From contig JAFZIV010000008.1 in the NCBI GenBank assembly GCA_017554235.1, positions 20,134-84,133 on the forward strand: a stretch of 64,000 bases of DNA. Direction: 5' to 3'. Each line of letters starts with the position of its first letter. Within the stretch, counting starts at the first letter, position 1. The notes beneath the pieces are model-generated. The model ran no database searches, was not told the DNA's origin, and saw only the letters and a program-made list of their open reading frames with translations. Origin of the DNA: Selenomonadaceae bacterium. GTDB lineage: Bacteria; Bacillota; Negativicutes; Selenomonadales; Selenomonadaceae. Shown here piece after piece: positions 16,183 to 25,042 of the stretch. A program made the translations under genes and the position numbers.

Positions 16183-17325
16183 TTATGTTGCTTTTCCAAG
16201 TCGCCCGATGTTCGACAAAATTCCTATCGCCGCCATTGTAACTATTAGCGATGTTCCGCCGTAACTTATAAATGGCAAAGGTACGCCGACAACAGGCAAT
16301 ATCCCGCCAACCATTAATAAATTCGCTATTGCTTGTCCGACAATTAATATCATTATGCCCATTGATAAAATTTGTCCGTATTCATCACGCGCCCTGTTTG
16401 CAATTCGCGCCGCGTAAATCGTCAACGCCGCAAATAACATAAATACAAATATCGCGCCCAAAAATCCGTTCTCTTGACAAAATATCGCGAAGGCAAAATC
16501 TGTGTGAGCTTCCGGCAGATAATCATATTTACTTACGCCGACGCCTAATCCCATACCCGTCAATTCGCCTGAACCTATTGCTGAAAGGGATTGTACAGTT
16601 TGATAGCCGTAATTTTGAGCGTCCGACCAAGGATCATATGTAACTTTCAATCTTTCAAGTCGATAAGGTTGTCGATATATTAACCCTATTACTCCAATTA
16701 TCGTTGCTCCAAAAAGTAAGCAAATTTTTTTCCAGTGCAAGCCCGCTACTATCATCATAATCAGCGGTATTCCTACAATTATTGACGCAGTTCCCATATC
16801 GGGTTCTTGCTCGGTTAAAATTGTCATTACGGCAATTATTCCCATCTGCGCGGTAAAAAATTTTATTTCTAAGTTTTTTCTTATACTCATCGCTAAATAC
16901 GCCGCCATAATCATTATAGCTACGAGTTTTGCAAATTCCGCCGGCTGAAATTGTGCCACGACTAACGGTAACCATCGCCGCGCACCATTGACGACGGGAC
17001 CGATTATTAAGACGAGTAGCAATGATATTACTGTAAACAAAAGTATAAACGGCATAAATTTTCGCCATTTGTGATAGTCGACTTTGAAACAAATTATAAA
17101 CGCCACAAATCCTATCGCGATGTTTATTAAATGACGTTTCAAGAAAAAGTACGGCGAATCAAATTCCACCTCCGCGATTATGAAACTGGAACTGAATACG
17201 TTTATCGTTCCTAAAATTAAAAGTACTACCATAATTCCAATTATGGCTTCCATATCGTTATTCCAAAATTTTTTCTTCTCGCCTTGTGCCGAATCTATTT
17301 TCCCTGCATCTTGAGCAGTTGCCAA
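16183..17325 (-). CDS. ftsW: SEDS-family peptidoglycan polymerase FtsW/RodA/SpoVE
   Basis: 380-residue, about ten-helix SEDS glycosyltransferase that polymerises lipid II with a partner class B PBP. Motifs: GARRWLPLVVAQFQPAEFAKL (the conserved loop), LTEQEPDMGTASI (catalytic-region Asp), GMGLGVGVSKYDYLPEAHTDFAFAIFCQENGF, and GGILPVVGVPLPFISYGGTSLI near the C-terminus. The last signature is typical of FtsW/SpoVE. TTG start after AAAGGA. It is a single-gene unit here, with no mur genes beside it; ftsL and rsmH are 36 kb away. Confidence 0.9.
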   Translation of the reverse strand: MATAQDAGKIDSAQGEKKKFWNNDMEAIIGIMVVLLILGTINVFSSSFIIAEVEFDSPYFFLKRHLINIAIGFVAFIICFKVDYHKWRKFMPFILLFTVISLLLVLIIGPVVNGARRWLPLVVAQFQPAEFAKLVAIMIMAAYLAMSIRKNLEIKFFTAQMGIIAVMTILTEQEPDMGTASIIVGIPLIMMIVAGLHWKKICLLFGATIIGVIGLIYRQPYRLERLKVTYDPWSDAQNYGYQTVQSLSAIGSGELTGMGLGVGVSKYDYLPEAHTDFAFAIFCQENGFLGAIFVFMLFAALTIYAARIANRARDEYGQILSMGIMILIVGQAIANLLMVGGILPVVGVPLPFISYGGTSLIVTMAAIGILSNIGRLGKAT

Positions 17326-17410
17326 AAAATTTCATTCCTTTCAAATTTATTTCAGAGAAAATTTTATCATAATTTTTTTTGAAAATAAAGTGAAAGTTTT
17401 TATAAAAAAT

Positions 17411-17443
17411 AAAAAAACGTTGCCCAAAATTTTTGAGCAACGT
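17411..17443 (-). terminator. Terminator of the pyr/carA operon
   Basis: Minus strand ACGTTGC (17443-17437) / GCAACGT (17423-17417), followed by seven T. It lies 13 bp after the carA stop and shows that carB does not follow. Confidence 0.8.
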
Positions 17444-17455
17444 CTGTACAAAAAA

Positions 17456-18529
17456 TTATTTTTTCATCATTGTAAAAAATTCGTCAAATAAATACATATT
17501 ATCAGTCGGTCCCGGCGACGCTTCAGGATGATATTGTACAGAATAAATCGGCAACTCCTTATGTCTCATTCCCTCAACAGTGCCGTCATTCATCGAAATA
17601 TAAGTCACTTCGACGGGCAAATTGCGTAAAGATTTTTCGTCAACCGAATAACCATGATTTTGCGAAGTGATATAAACTCTGCCGGTTTTTAAATTTTTTA
17701 CAGGTTGATTAGAGCCGCGATGACCAAATTTTAATTTGTAAGTATTCGCGCCCATTGCCAACGCTAAAAGTTGATGCCCTAAACAAATTCCAAAAATTGG
17801 CTTGCGTCCAATTAATTTTCTAACTTCAACGACAACTTCAGGTAAATCTTTAGGATCGCCCGGTCCATTTGAAAGAAAAATTCCGTCAGGATTCATCGAT
17901 AAAATTTTTTCAGCAGGAGTACTCGCCGGAACAACCGTAATTTTGCAATCAAGATTGTGCAAGCTGTCAATAATATGTTCTTTTACGCCGAAGTCCATTG
18001 CCACGACGAACGGCGCATTTTTAGTTTTCCCTTCAATCGTATATGCCGCTGGCGTACTGACTTGATCCACAACATTTTTTTTAAGCGGAAGTCTCATCAT
18101 TTCATCAATCGTCATCTGTGAAGTATATTCGCTGACTATAACGCCTTTCATCGTGCCGGTTGAACGAATCCTTTTCGTCAATGCTCGCGTGTCAACGTCA
18201 TAAATGCAAGTAATTCTTTCTGACGTAAGATATTCCGACAAAGTTTTTTCCATACTCGAACTTGACGGCGTTTCACAAAGTTCACCTATAACTAAGCCGC
18301 CTACAAAACTTTTGCGACTTTGATTAAAAATTTTCGCCGTCCCGTAATTTCCAATCATAGGATACGTTAAAGTCACTATCTGCCGACAATAAGAAGGGTC
18401 TGTCAAAATTTCTTGATAACCCGTCATACCTGTGTTAAAGACAACTTCGCCTTCTGCGTTGGGATTTGAACCGCCGAAAAGTTGACCGTGAAAAACACTT
18501 CCGTCAGCTAAAACTAATTTTCCTCTCAA
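17456..18529 (-). CDS. carA: Carbamoyl-phosphate synthase small (glutaminase) subunit
   Basis: 357 residues. The N-terminal domain (GQLFGGSNPNAEGEVVFNTGMTGYQEILTDPSY) is followed by a class I glutamine amidotransferase domain: SNGPGDPKDLPEV, PIFGICLGHQLLALAMG (nucleophile Cys), FGHRGSNQPVKN, SQNHGYSVD and SVQYHPEASPGP (His/Glu). It delivers ammonia to CarB for pyrimidine and arginine synthesis. TTG start. It is the last gene of the pyr operon and is followed by a terminator rather than carB. Confidence 0.95.
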   Translation of the reverse strand: MRGKLVLADGSVFHGQLFGGSNPNAEGEVVFNTGMTGYQEILTDPSYCRQIVTLTYPMIGNYGTAKIFNQSRKSFVGGLVIGELCETPSSSSMEKTLSEYLTSERITCIYDVDTRALTKRIRSTGTMKGVIVSEYTSQMTIDEMMRLPLKKNVVDQVSTPAAYTIEGKTKNAPFVVAMDFGVKEHIIDSLHNLDCKITVVPASTPAEKILSMNPDGIFLSNGPGDPKDLPEVVVEVRKLIGRKPIFGICLGHQLLALAMGANTYKLKFGHRGSNQPVKNLKTGRVYITSQNHGYSVDEKSLRNLPVEVTYISMNDGTVEGMRHKELPIYSVQYHPEASPGPTDNMYLFDEFFTMMKK

Positions 18530-18546
18530 AAAATTTTCACCTCATT

Positions 18547-18616
18547 TAGTAAGTAGTAAATAGTTAATGGTTAATAGTGTTGATACCATTCACTATTTAC
18601 TAACCACTATTAACTA
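18547..18616. repeat. Heptanucleotide inverted-repeat tract R2
   Basis: The left arm is built of heptads such as TAGTAAA TAGTTAA and the right arm of their complements (ATTCACT ATTTACT), giving a long imperfect hairpin between the Tat ferredoxin and carA. The ferredoxin stop codon TAG lies inside the right arm. Confidence 0.6.
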
Positions 18617-18865
18617 TCTCTTAACAATCGCTCCAACAGGACAAATTTCATAACAACGACCGCAATGACTGCAATAATCTTGATCAATTTTCAGCGGAAC
18701 ATCTTCATCGTTAATCGCTTGATGCGGACATACATCGTAACATTGTTCACAACCTGTACAGTCGTCCGTTATAAAATATTCCGAACGCGCCGCATTAACC
18801 TTTCCGCAAAATAACATACCCGCCGATACCAACGCCGCCTGTTTTAAAAATTCTCGCCTATTCAT
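18614..18865 (-). CDS. Exported 2x4Fe-4S ferredoxin with twin-arginine signal
   Basis: 83 residues. The N-terminus MNRREFLKQAALVSAGMLF fits a Tat signal (RREFLK plus a hydrophobic stretch), so a folded cluster protein may be exported. Two cluster motifs follow: CTGCEQCYDVCPH and CSHCGRCYEICPV. Its place inside the pyrimidine operon, two bases after the upstream gene's stop, is unexplained. A link to dihydroorotate oxidation is speculation, since pyrD/pyrK are not here. The 3' end runs into a heptad repeat. Confidence 0.8.
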   Translation of the reverse strand: MNRREFLKQAALVSAGMLFCGKVNAARSEYFITDDCTGCEQCYDVCPHQAINDEDVPLKIDQDYCSHCGRCYEICPVGAIVKR

Positions 18866-18867
18866 TT

Positions 18868-20229
18868 TTAGTTCACATCCATAACAAGAATATCCTTTGC
18901 CGCAGGATGAATTGTTTCCATTAAATAATTAATTTCTGATTCATCCGGCATTAAGAGAACAAATTTTTTTATGCGCCCTTCCGAGTACAAAAATTTTGCA
19001 TCGTCAGTTGAAATAAATGGAATTCCCTCCTCCGCATTTTTGTTCACGTTATTTATATTAAAATAGTTACGATTATTTTTATTAGTCAAAAAATCCAATT
19101 GGATATTTTGCCCACTACCTAAATCGTCATCAACAATAAATTTAGGTATCAAATCAGAATTCATTTCTGACAATCTACACAGAATATGATAACTTTTCAT
19201 ACTATAGCCCTGCCAAAGAGCGACGGAATTAATTTTTTCTGTTGGATTTAAATTACAAGCTTCAGCAACTTCCATTTCAAAAATCTTTTTTTGGTTTAAA
19301 ATTTTTTCACGATAAGCTTTTTGTTTATCGTATTCCGTCTCAAAATTTTCAAAAACGTAACGTATTTTTTCTACAGCTTTTTGAAGCTCTTCGTCGGTTT
19401 CTTCAAATTTAAATTCTTTCGGGATATTTATGTCGAAATCATTTCCTGCTGAACCGCGCTTGCCGGTAATGATAACGCAACCGGAAATTGCCGCCTCACG
19501 AGGGATTCTTTCTCTACCGGGATGATTGCCAAAATCTACATAGACTTTTGCCTTCGATAAAACAAATTGAACCTCTTCTGGTGTCATACCTTGAATAGGA
19601 AACCATTGAAGATCTGATGAAAGTTGAATTAGCCTCTGCGTAACGTTCCAACCTTTTGAAGGATTGAACAAAATTGCATCTTCTTTTTGGCTTAAATCTA
19701 CAGTCGATGCACTACTCAAAAATGCTTGGCTTACATAAGATTCAACATAGCGAATATCTTTTTCCTTGACCCCATTAATCATTAAAAACAGCCGTGCATA
19801 ATCCGAATTAACCCAATGCTCAGTATTTTTTTCCGTATCTTGGAAGTAAAAAAATTTTGGTAACGGTTCAGATAAGACTTTATCATTGTGTTCTAAAAGG
19901 ATTTTGGCAGTATCGTTAATGTAATTGTTGACGCTCAACCACCAAAGAATTTTTTGAACGTGTTGATATTTGTAATAAATTTCGCCAATTATCTCGTACA
20001 AAACTAATACATTGTGGGGATTATCCTCGACTTCCCAAACATATGGTACATGATATTTATAGTTAACTTCTGCAACGGGATTATCTCGATTGCCTGACGT
20101 ATAAAACATTTGTGCGTTTAACCCGTACTGAATCATTACAGAGCAAAGTTGATGAAGTGATTCGGGACCGCCAGTAGCAACATTGCCGGGACAAGCTACA
20201 TAAATCTTTGTATCTGGAAAAATTTTCAT
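18868..20229 (-). CDS. Putative family 1-like glycosyltransferase of unknown role in the pyr operon
   Basis: 453 residues. The N-terminus IYVACPGNVATGGPESLHQLC resembles the GG-containing donor loop of GT-B glycosyltransferases. VYVDFGNHPGRERIPREAAISGCVIITG (about 215-245) resembles the conserved nucleotide-sugar-binding E-x7-E region. The C-terminal ~110 residues look like a separate Rossmann-type segment (IKKFVLLMPDESEINYLM). The exact family was not recognised. The ATG overlaps the pyrC stop by 4 bp, so it is translated with pyrC. It shares no pathway with its neighbours and is more A+T- and Asn-rich, suggesting acquired cargo. Confidence 0.55.
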   Translation of the reverse strand: MKIFPDTKIYVACPGNVATGGPESLHQLCSVMIQYGLNAQMFYTSGNRDNPVAEVNYKYHVPYVWEVEDNPHNVLVLYEIIGEIYYKYQHVQKILWWLSVNNYINDTAKILLEHNDKVLSEPLPKFFYFQDTEKNTEHWVNSDYARLFLMINGVKEKDIRYVESYVSQAFLSSASTVDLSQKEDAILFNPSKGWNVTQRLIQLSSDLQWFPIQGMTPEEVQFVLSKAKVYVDFGNHPGRERIPREAAISGCVIITGKRGSAGNDFDINIPKEFKFEETDEELQKAVEKIRYVFENFETEYDKQKAYREKILNQKKIFEMEVAEACNLNPTEKINSVALWQGYSMKSYHILCRLSEMNSDLIPKFIVDDDLGSGQNIQLDFLTNKNNRNYFNINNVNKNAEEGIPFISTDDAKFLYSEGRIKKFVLLMPDESEINYLMETIHPAAKDILVMDVN

Positions 20230-21506
20230 TTGTTTTCCTCAAAAATTTTTCCGCCAACAATCGTGGCAACAGCTTTACCTTTTAATTTTCTTCCGACAAA
20301 CGGTGAATGACTTCCACGCGTGTAAAATTTTTTATCGTCAACTGTCCATTCTAAGTTTGTGTCGATAATCGCAATGTCAGCCGGCGAGCCTACACTTAAA
20401 TTTCCTGCATTAAGTTGGAAAATCTGCGCGGGTTCATAAGTCATCTTTGAAATTAAAGTTTCTAAGTCAATTTTATTTTCGTGATACAAATCTGTCAACA
20501 AAATTCCTAACGCCGTTTCAAGTCCGGGAAATCCTGAAGGCGCGTAAATATATTCTCTGTCTTTTTCTTCCGGCGCGTGCGGAGAATGATCCGTTACAAT
20601 CATATCAATCGTACCGTCAAGCAGACCTGCTAAAAGAGCGTCGCAATCCTTTTTAGTGCGCAACGGAGGATTTATTTTCGTCGAAGAATCCGTCGGGTCA
20701 ACCAAATCATCAGTCATCGTTAAATGTTGCGGCGTAACTTCAGCTGTAACTTTCACGCCGCGTTTTTTCGCGTCACGAACAATTTCAACAGACCGCGCAG
20801 AACTTATATGCGCAATGTGTACTCGTCCGCCCGTGTATTCGGCAAGCAAAACGTCACGCGCAACCGCAATGTCTTCCGCAACAGTAGGACGCCCCTTTAA
20901 GCCTAAAATTGCACTGCGTTTTCCTTCATTCATTACGCCTTCTTCAACTAATGTAGGTTCTTCTTCGTGACAGATAATAATTTTATCCGTGCCGTTAAGA
21001 TAATCAAGCGCATTCATAAAAATTTTTGCATTGCTATCAAAATGTCCGTCGTCTGAAAATGCAACAGCACCCGCCGCTATCATATCGCGCAACTCTGCAA
21101 GTTCCTCGCCCTTCTGATTCTTCGTCAATGCGCCAATAATTTTAACGTTGATAATCCCAACTTCATCTGCGCGACGAATCATTGAACGTACAAGCGCGGC
21201 ATTATCTACAACGGGCGAAGTATTCGGCATTGTTGCAATGGTAGTATAACCGCCAGCCGCAGCCGCTTTTGAGCCGCTTACAAAATCTTCCTTAGCCTCT
21301 TGTCCCGGTTCGCGAAAATGTACGTGCATATCGATTAAACCCGGCGTAACAATTTTTCCTGTCGCGTCGATAATTTTTTCGGCTGACGTTTCAATATTCG
21401 GTGCAACTGCAGAAATTTTTCCGTCGACAATCAACACGTCTGCAACTGAATTAATTTTATTCGCGGGGTCAATCACGCGCCCGCCTTTAATTAAAAGTTC
21501 ACTCAT
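20226..21506 (-). CDS. pyrC: Dihydroorotase (class I)
   Basis: 426-residue zinc amidohydrolase closing carbamoyl-aspartate to dihydroorotate. Metal ligands are visible in TPGLIDMHVHFREPGQEAKED (HxH), ATMPNTSPV, the AFSDDGHF region, ICHEEE, VHIAHISSA and MIVTDHSPHAPEEK (catalytic Asp). Start ATG after GGTG; the gene lies 75 bp after pyrB, with a heptad repeat between. Confidence 0.95.
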   Translation of the reverse strand: MSELLIKGGRVIDPANKINSVADVLIVDGKISAVAPNIETSAEKIIDATGKIVTPGLIDMHVHFREPGQEAKEDFVSGSKAAAAGGYTTIATMPNTSPVVDNAALVRSMIRRADEVGIINVKIIGALTKNQKGEELAELRDMIAAGAVAFSDDGHFDSNAKIFMNALDYLNGTDKIIICHEEEPTLVEEGVMNEGKRSAILGLKGRPTVAEDIAVARDVLLAEYTGGRVHIAHISSARSVEIVRDAKKRGVKVTAEVTPQHLTMTDDLVDPTDSSTKINPPLRTKKDCDALLAGLLDGTIDMIVTDHSPHAPEEKDREYIYAPSGFPGLETALGILLTDLYHENKIDLETLISKMTYEPAQIFQLNAGNLSVGSPADIAIIDTNLEWTVDDKKFYTRGSHSPFVGRKLKGKAVATIVGGKIFEENK

Positions 21507-21527
21507 AATTTTTCACCAATTTTTATT

Positions 21528-21600
21528 AAGTAATCAGTGGAAAGTGGTCAGTGGTCAGTGAAAAATTCTTTCCACTATTAACTATTCACTAACCACTTTT
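21528..21600. repeat. Heptanucleotide inverted-repeat tract R3
   Basis: Left arm heptads AGTGGTC AGTGGTC AGTGAAA; right arm of the complementary type (TAACTATTCACTAACCACT). The right arm encodes the last residues and the stop codon of pyrB. Confidence 0.6.
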
Positions 21601-22535
21601 CCTCCGCATAAAGTCAAATTTAAAAGTGCCATACGTACAGCAACGCCATTTGTAACTTGATCGTGTATCGCCGAATGTTCCCCGTAAGTCACTGAATTTG
21701 AAATTTCCAATCCTTTATTCTGCGGACCAGGATGCAAAACTAAAACGTCATCTTTCGCCAACTTCAAGCGTTTATCATTTATGCCGAAAACTCTTGCATA
21801 TTCGCGCGGCGAAGGAAATAAACCCGCCTGTTGACGTTCAAGTTGGATTCTCAAAACATTTATCACGTCCGCATTTTTTATCGCGTCTTCAACGTTATCA
21901 TGAACTTGCACGCCATCAAATTCAAAATATCGCGGCAATAAAGTTTTTGGTCCTGCTAAATGAATTTCCATTCCCATTTTCGTCATACCAAAAATATCTG
22001 AACGGGCAACGCGGCTGTGTAAAATATCGCCGACAATCGCAACTTTTAAGCCTTCAAGACGATGTTTGAATTGTTCAATCGTAAATAAATCCAAAAGTGC
22101 TTGCGAAGGATGAGCGTGCGCTCCGTCTCCTGCATTTATTATAACAGATTTTATGACTTTCGACGCATATTCAGCCGAGCCTTCCGCCTTATGACGAATT
22201 ACAACCGCATCAACTCCCATTGCCTCAATCGTCCGCAATGTATCGCGTAAACTTTCACCTTTAACAATGCTTGAAGTCGACGCGTTAATACTTACAACGT
22301 CCGCGCCAAGATATTTTCCCGCCAATTCAAATGAAGTTCTCGTCCGTGTCGACGGTTCGCAAAATAAATTTACTATCGCTTTTCCGCGCAGATTATTTAA
22401 CTTTTTCATTCCGCTGCAAATAATTTTCTTCATATCCTTAGCGGTGTCCAATACAACTCGAATTTCTTCGGCAGTAAAATCTTCAAGACCGATAATATTT
22501 TTTTCACAAAAACAAATATTAGAATTTTTATCCAA
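21582..22535 (-). CDS. pyrB: Aspartate carbamoyltransferase catalytic subunit
   Basis: About 317 residues. Carbamoyl-phosphate site NLFCEPSTRTRTSFELAGK, aspartate-site loop VIRHKAEGSAEYAS, INAGDGAHAHPSQALLDLFTI, and VLHPGPQNKGLEIS near the C-terminus. The TTG at 22535 is preferred because it lies six bases after AAAGGGTG; a GTG at 22544 falls inside that site. The final residues (VVSE) and stop are encoded by heptad repeat R3, so the tail was rewritten. No regulatory subunit (pyrI) is present. Confidence 0.94.
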   Translation of the reverse strand: MDKNSNICFCEKNIIGLEDFTAEEIRVVLDTAKDMKKIICSGMKKLNNLRGKAIVNLFCEPSTRTRTSFELAGKYLGADVVSINASTSSIVKGESLRDTLRTIEAMGVDAVVIRHKAEGSAEYASKVIKSVIINAGDGAHAHPSQALLDLFTIEQFKHRLEGLKVAIVGDILHSRVARSDIFGMTKMGMEIHLAGPKTLLPRYFEFDGVQVHDNVEDAIKNADVINVLRIQLERQQAGLFPSPREYARVFGINDKRLKLAKDDVLVLHPGPQNKGLEISNSVTYGEHSAIHDQVTNGVAVRMALLNLTLCGGKVVSE

Positions 22536-22569
22536 AACCTTCACCCTTTCTGAATAAAATTTCTAGGTT

Positions 22570-22597
22570 ATTATATCAAATTTTTTAGTCCGCGCAA
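22570..22597 (-). promoter_or_regulatory. Promoter of the pyr operon
   Basis: Minus strand TTGCGC (22597-22592), 16-bp spacer, TATAAT (22575-22570). The predicted transcript start leaves only about 25-30 nt before pyrB, too short for a PyrR-type attenuator leader. Confidence 0.65.
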
Positions 22598-22599
22598 TA

Positions 22600-22626
22600 A
22601 AAAAATCGCCCCAATCTTTGGAGCGA
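22600..22626 (-). terminator. Terminator of the secreted-protein gene at 22649
   Basis: Minus strand TCGCTCC (22626-22620) / GGGGCGA (22612-22606), followed by a T-run that touches the pyr promoter. Confidence 0.7.
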
Positions 22627-22648
22627 CAAATTTTTTTATCAGCTATGA

Positions 22649-23008
22649 TTAATGCCCCATGTTGTGCCAAACGTAATTATAAATACTTGCTGCAACGGGG
22701 GAACTTCCGTCATGAACATAACCGGAATAACCTTCGGAATTTTCGTATTGAGTGCGTCTGCTATTTACGGTAGTGCCAGAAATCCAAAATCTGTAACTCA
22801 AATAATCTCCGCCCGCACGGACTCTGCAAGTAAATCCATAACCATGAGGATTGCGCTGAGTAATGTTTACCGTTTCAGTCAAAAGATACACTGCCGTGCC
22901 GTCGCTGTAACGTCCTACGTACTGTTCATATGCTTCAGCCTGATTACTCTGACTGCCGACAATCACCAGCGCAAATGCCAACAACATCGTTGCTAAAATC
23001 TTTTTCAT
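22649..23008 (-). CDS. Small secreted protein, unknown function
   Basis: 119 residues beginning MKKILATMLLAFALVIVGSQ, a clear Sec signal peptide with cleavage likely after NQAEA. The mature part (~90 residues) is Tyr/Gly-rich with two short YVG/SGYV motifs and no recognised catalytic motif. The ATG at 23008 follows AAGGAG by 8 bases. The signal peptide is closely similar to that of the SH3-like protein at 41989-42270 (both end NQAEA), suggesting a common secreted-protein family. It ends in its own terminator. Confidence 0.65.
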   Translation of the reverse strand: MKKILATMLLAFALVIVGSQSNQAEAYEQYVGRYSDGTAVYLLTETVNITQRNPHGYGFTCRVRAGGDYLSYRFWISGTTVNSRRTQYENSEGYSGYVHDGSSPVAASIYNYVWHNMGH

Positions 23009-23058
23009 AAAAACCACTCCTTAAAAACTTTCAACAGAATTTTTTTTCATCACTCCAC

Positions 23059-23361
23059 TCAACCATATCTAGTCCATTGTCCAGTGCGCTCGTCGTACCA
23101 ATAAAGTTGACCGTCAACATACCACACTATGTCATAATTACGATTACCATACGGACACGGAGAATGATTATATCTGTCGTCTCTGACAACTTTAGTTGGT
23201 TCGACGCGTATGATGAGATAAACTTCAGCACCACAGTTCCTACACCTTCCGTAGGAAACGCTGTAGAGAGTAGCCGCACTGCAGAAGTTGCTTTTAAGTG
23301 CAACAATCAGTGCCGCAAAAATCGTGACGAAGATTTTTAATTTATTCAGTCGTCCTTTCAT
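23059..23361 (-). CDS. Small secreted cysteine-containing protein, unknown function
   Basis: 100 residues: N-terminal basic/hydrophobic signal (KIFVTIFAALIVALKSNFCSA), then a short mature domain with CRNCG and a third Cys (SPCPYG), possibly a metal-binding or disulfide knuckle, and aromatic repeats (WYVDGQLYWYDERTGQW). Start ATG after GAGGAGGGTG. Family not recognised. It lies 51 bp upstream of the previous secreted protein in the same direction and may form a two-gene unit with it. Confidence 0.6.
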   Translation of the reverse strand: MKGRLNKLKIFVTIFAALIVALKSNFCSAATLYSVSYGRCRNCGAEVYLIIRVEPTKVVRDDRYNHSPCPYGNRNYDIVWYVDGQLYWYDERTGQWTRYG

Positions 23362-23467
23362 AGCACACCCTCCTCAAAAAATTTTCGTGAACAACTTTAG
23401 CTGAATCCATTATACACAAATATTCTGAAAAAGTCGTCCCCCACAGGGGTAATTTTCAAAAAAATTT

Positions 23468-25042
23468 TTAGCTCTTAGGAATTGGAAATCCTTTTTGCGC
23501 AAAGATAAAATTCAACTGCGCATTTGAACCGATAATCTGCGTAGCACCCAAAATTTTTATATTCAAGTCAACTGAGCCCATCTGTGCATTTTTATTAACT
23601 TTAACTTGAAACTGATTCAGAGGAATTTTAAAGCTGTAAGTCTGTCTGGAATTTAAAATCGTGCCGCTTAAAATTTTTTTCTGTATATTTCCGTCGTCAT
23701 TAAAAATAATTTCAAGTTGCGGCGCAAAACTTTCTTCTGAAAAATTTTCAACCTTAACTTCAAGCGTCCCTGTTAGCGGATAAAAATTATTTTGCCAAAC
23801 TTCGTAGGAGACGTAGGTAAGATTCGTAACTTCCTCGTCGTAAACCAAATTATTTTGCCAATCATTAATCTGCTTGCCGTTCAAAAAATATTTAGCGCGA
23901 ACAAAATTTTTTTCAGCATTCTGTTCAGGAAAACTCGGTTCAAAATTTGAAGAAGTTACATTTTCTTGATTTGGAAAACTCGGCTTAAAATTCGGAGGAA
24001 GTGTAATGGGCGGCTCTTCAACCTGCGCGGGCATCGTGACAATATTTGTTGAAGAAGTTGAAGGCGGTGTATCTTGCGGCAAAATTATTTCATCAAACTT
24101 AAATTTTTCTTCAGGAATTTTTTCAACACTCTCAACTTTTTCAGTTTCAAAAATTTTTTCATCAGTTTGTGGAATCTCGGCGTAAATTTCTTTTTCATCT
24201 GTCGAATTAAAATAAAAAATTCCTGCAAGCAAAATTATTCCCGCGCAGATTACAAAAATTTTGCCGTAAGATTTATTTTCAACAACTTCAATTTTACGAA
24301 TCACATCAGAATTTTTTACGGCTCTGTAGTCCGTAACATTTTCAAGCGGCTCAACGTCAAAATTTATCAGCGCGTCTTTAATTTCATCGACAGATTGAAA
24401 ACGGCGTTTAGGATCGTATTCAGTACATTTACCGATAATTTTTTCAAGGCGTCCGTGATAATTTTCTCCTAAAATTTCTTTCAAAGTTTGACCAAGTGCG
24501 TAAATGTCACTTCGCGCATCAGTTTGACTGTGACCAAATTGTTCAGGTGCGGCGTATCCGTCAGTGCCAAATTGTTTTGTATCGCGTTGCTTATTTGCTT
24601 TAAAAATTCGCGCAATGTCGAAGTCAATCAATTTAATTTGCCCGTCTGATTTCAGTATCAAATTTGCGGGCTTAATGTCGCGATGAATTATGTTATTTTT
24701 ATGCAAAATACTCAATCCGTCACAAATTTGCAACAAAAAATTTTCTGCAGTGTCTTCATCAATATAATTTTTTTCAACGATTTTGCTTAAAAGTTCACCT
24801 TCGACAAATTCTTCAACGCAAACTGTTCCGTCGCTCGTGCAGTAAAAAATTTTTGCAAAAAGAGGATGAGAAATTTTTTTTAATTCCGCGTATGGGGCTC
24901 CGCCTGATTTAGAAATTTTCATTACGGCATCTTCATCTGTTGCCTTGACTTTAACGCGCCAAATTTCTTTTTTATCGTCGTTTTTTATCAATGCAACTTT
25001 TTCAAAACGAAATTCCAAAAACGCCGCTATTTCTGCCTTCAA
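23468..25042 (-). CDS. Membrane-anchored Ser/Thr protein kinase
   Basis: 524 residues. A kinase domain (about 15-230) has the ATP Lys in DAVMKISK, catalytic loop IIHRDIKPANLILKSDG, DFDIAR in place of DFG, and the YAAPEQFGHSQTDARSDIYALG activation/APE segment. The glycine-rich loop is not recognisable. One membrane helix (about 260-280, IFVICAGIILLAGIFYF) leads to a Pro/Glu/Thr-rich linker and a C-terminal extracytoplasmic domain of about 130 residues. It resembles bacterial Hanks kinases without PASTA repeats. TTG start with a weak ribosome-binding site. No cognate phosphatase is adjacent. Confidence 0.85.
   Translation of the reverse strand: MKAEIAAFLEFRFEKVALIKNDDKKEIWRVKVKATDEDAVMKISKSGGAPYAELKKISHPLFAKIFYCTSDGTVCVEEFVEGELLSKIVEKNYIDEDTAENFLLQICDGLSILHKNNIIHRDIKPANLILKSDGQIKLIDFDIARIFKANKQRDTKQFGTDGYAAPEQFGHSQTDARSDIYALGQTLKEILGENYHGRLEKIIGKCTEYDPKRRFQSVDEIKDALINFDVEPLENVTDYRAVKNSDVIRKIEVVENKSYGKIFVICAGIILLAGIFYFNSTDEKEIYAEIPQTDEKIFETEKVESVEKIPEEKFKFDEIILPQDTPPSTSSTNIVTMPAQVEEPPITLPPNFKPSFPNQENVTSSNFEPSFPEQNAEKNFVRAKYFLNGKQINDWQNNLVYDEEVTNLTYVSYEVWQNNFYPLTGTLEVKVENFSEESFAPQLEIIFNDDGNIQKKILSGTILNSRQTYSFKIPLNQFQVKVNKNAQMGSVDLNIKILGATQIIGSNAQLNFIFAQKGFPIPKS

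Noticed and set aside
23468..25042. DFD in place of DFG as a sign of a dead kinase
   Set aside because: The metal-binding Asp, catalytic HRD and Lys are present, and DFD-type variants occur in other bacterial kinases, so activity is not excluded.
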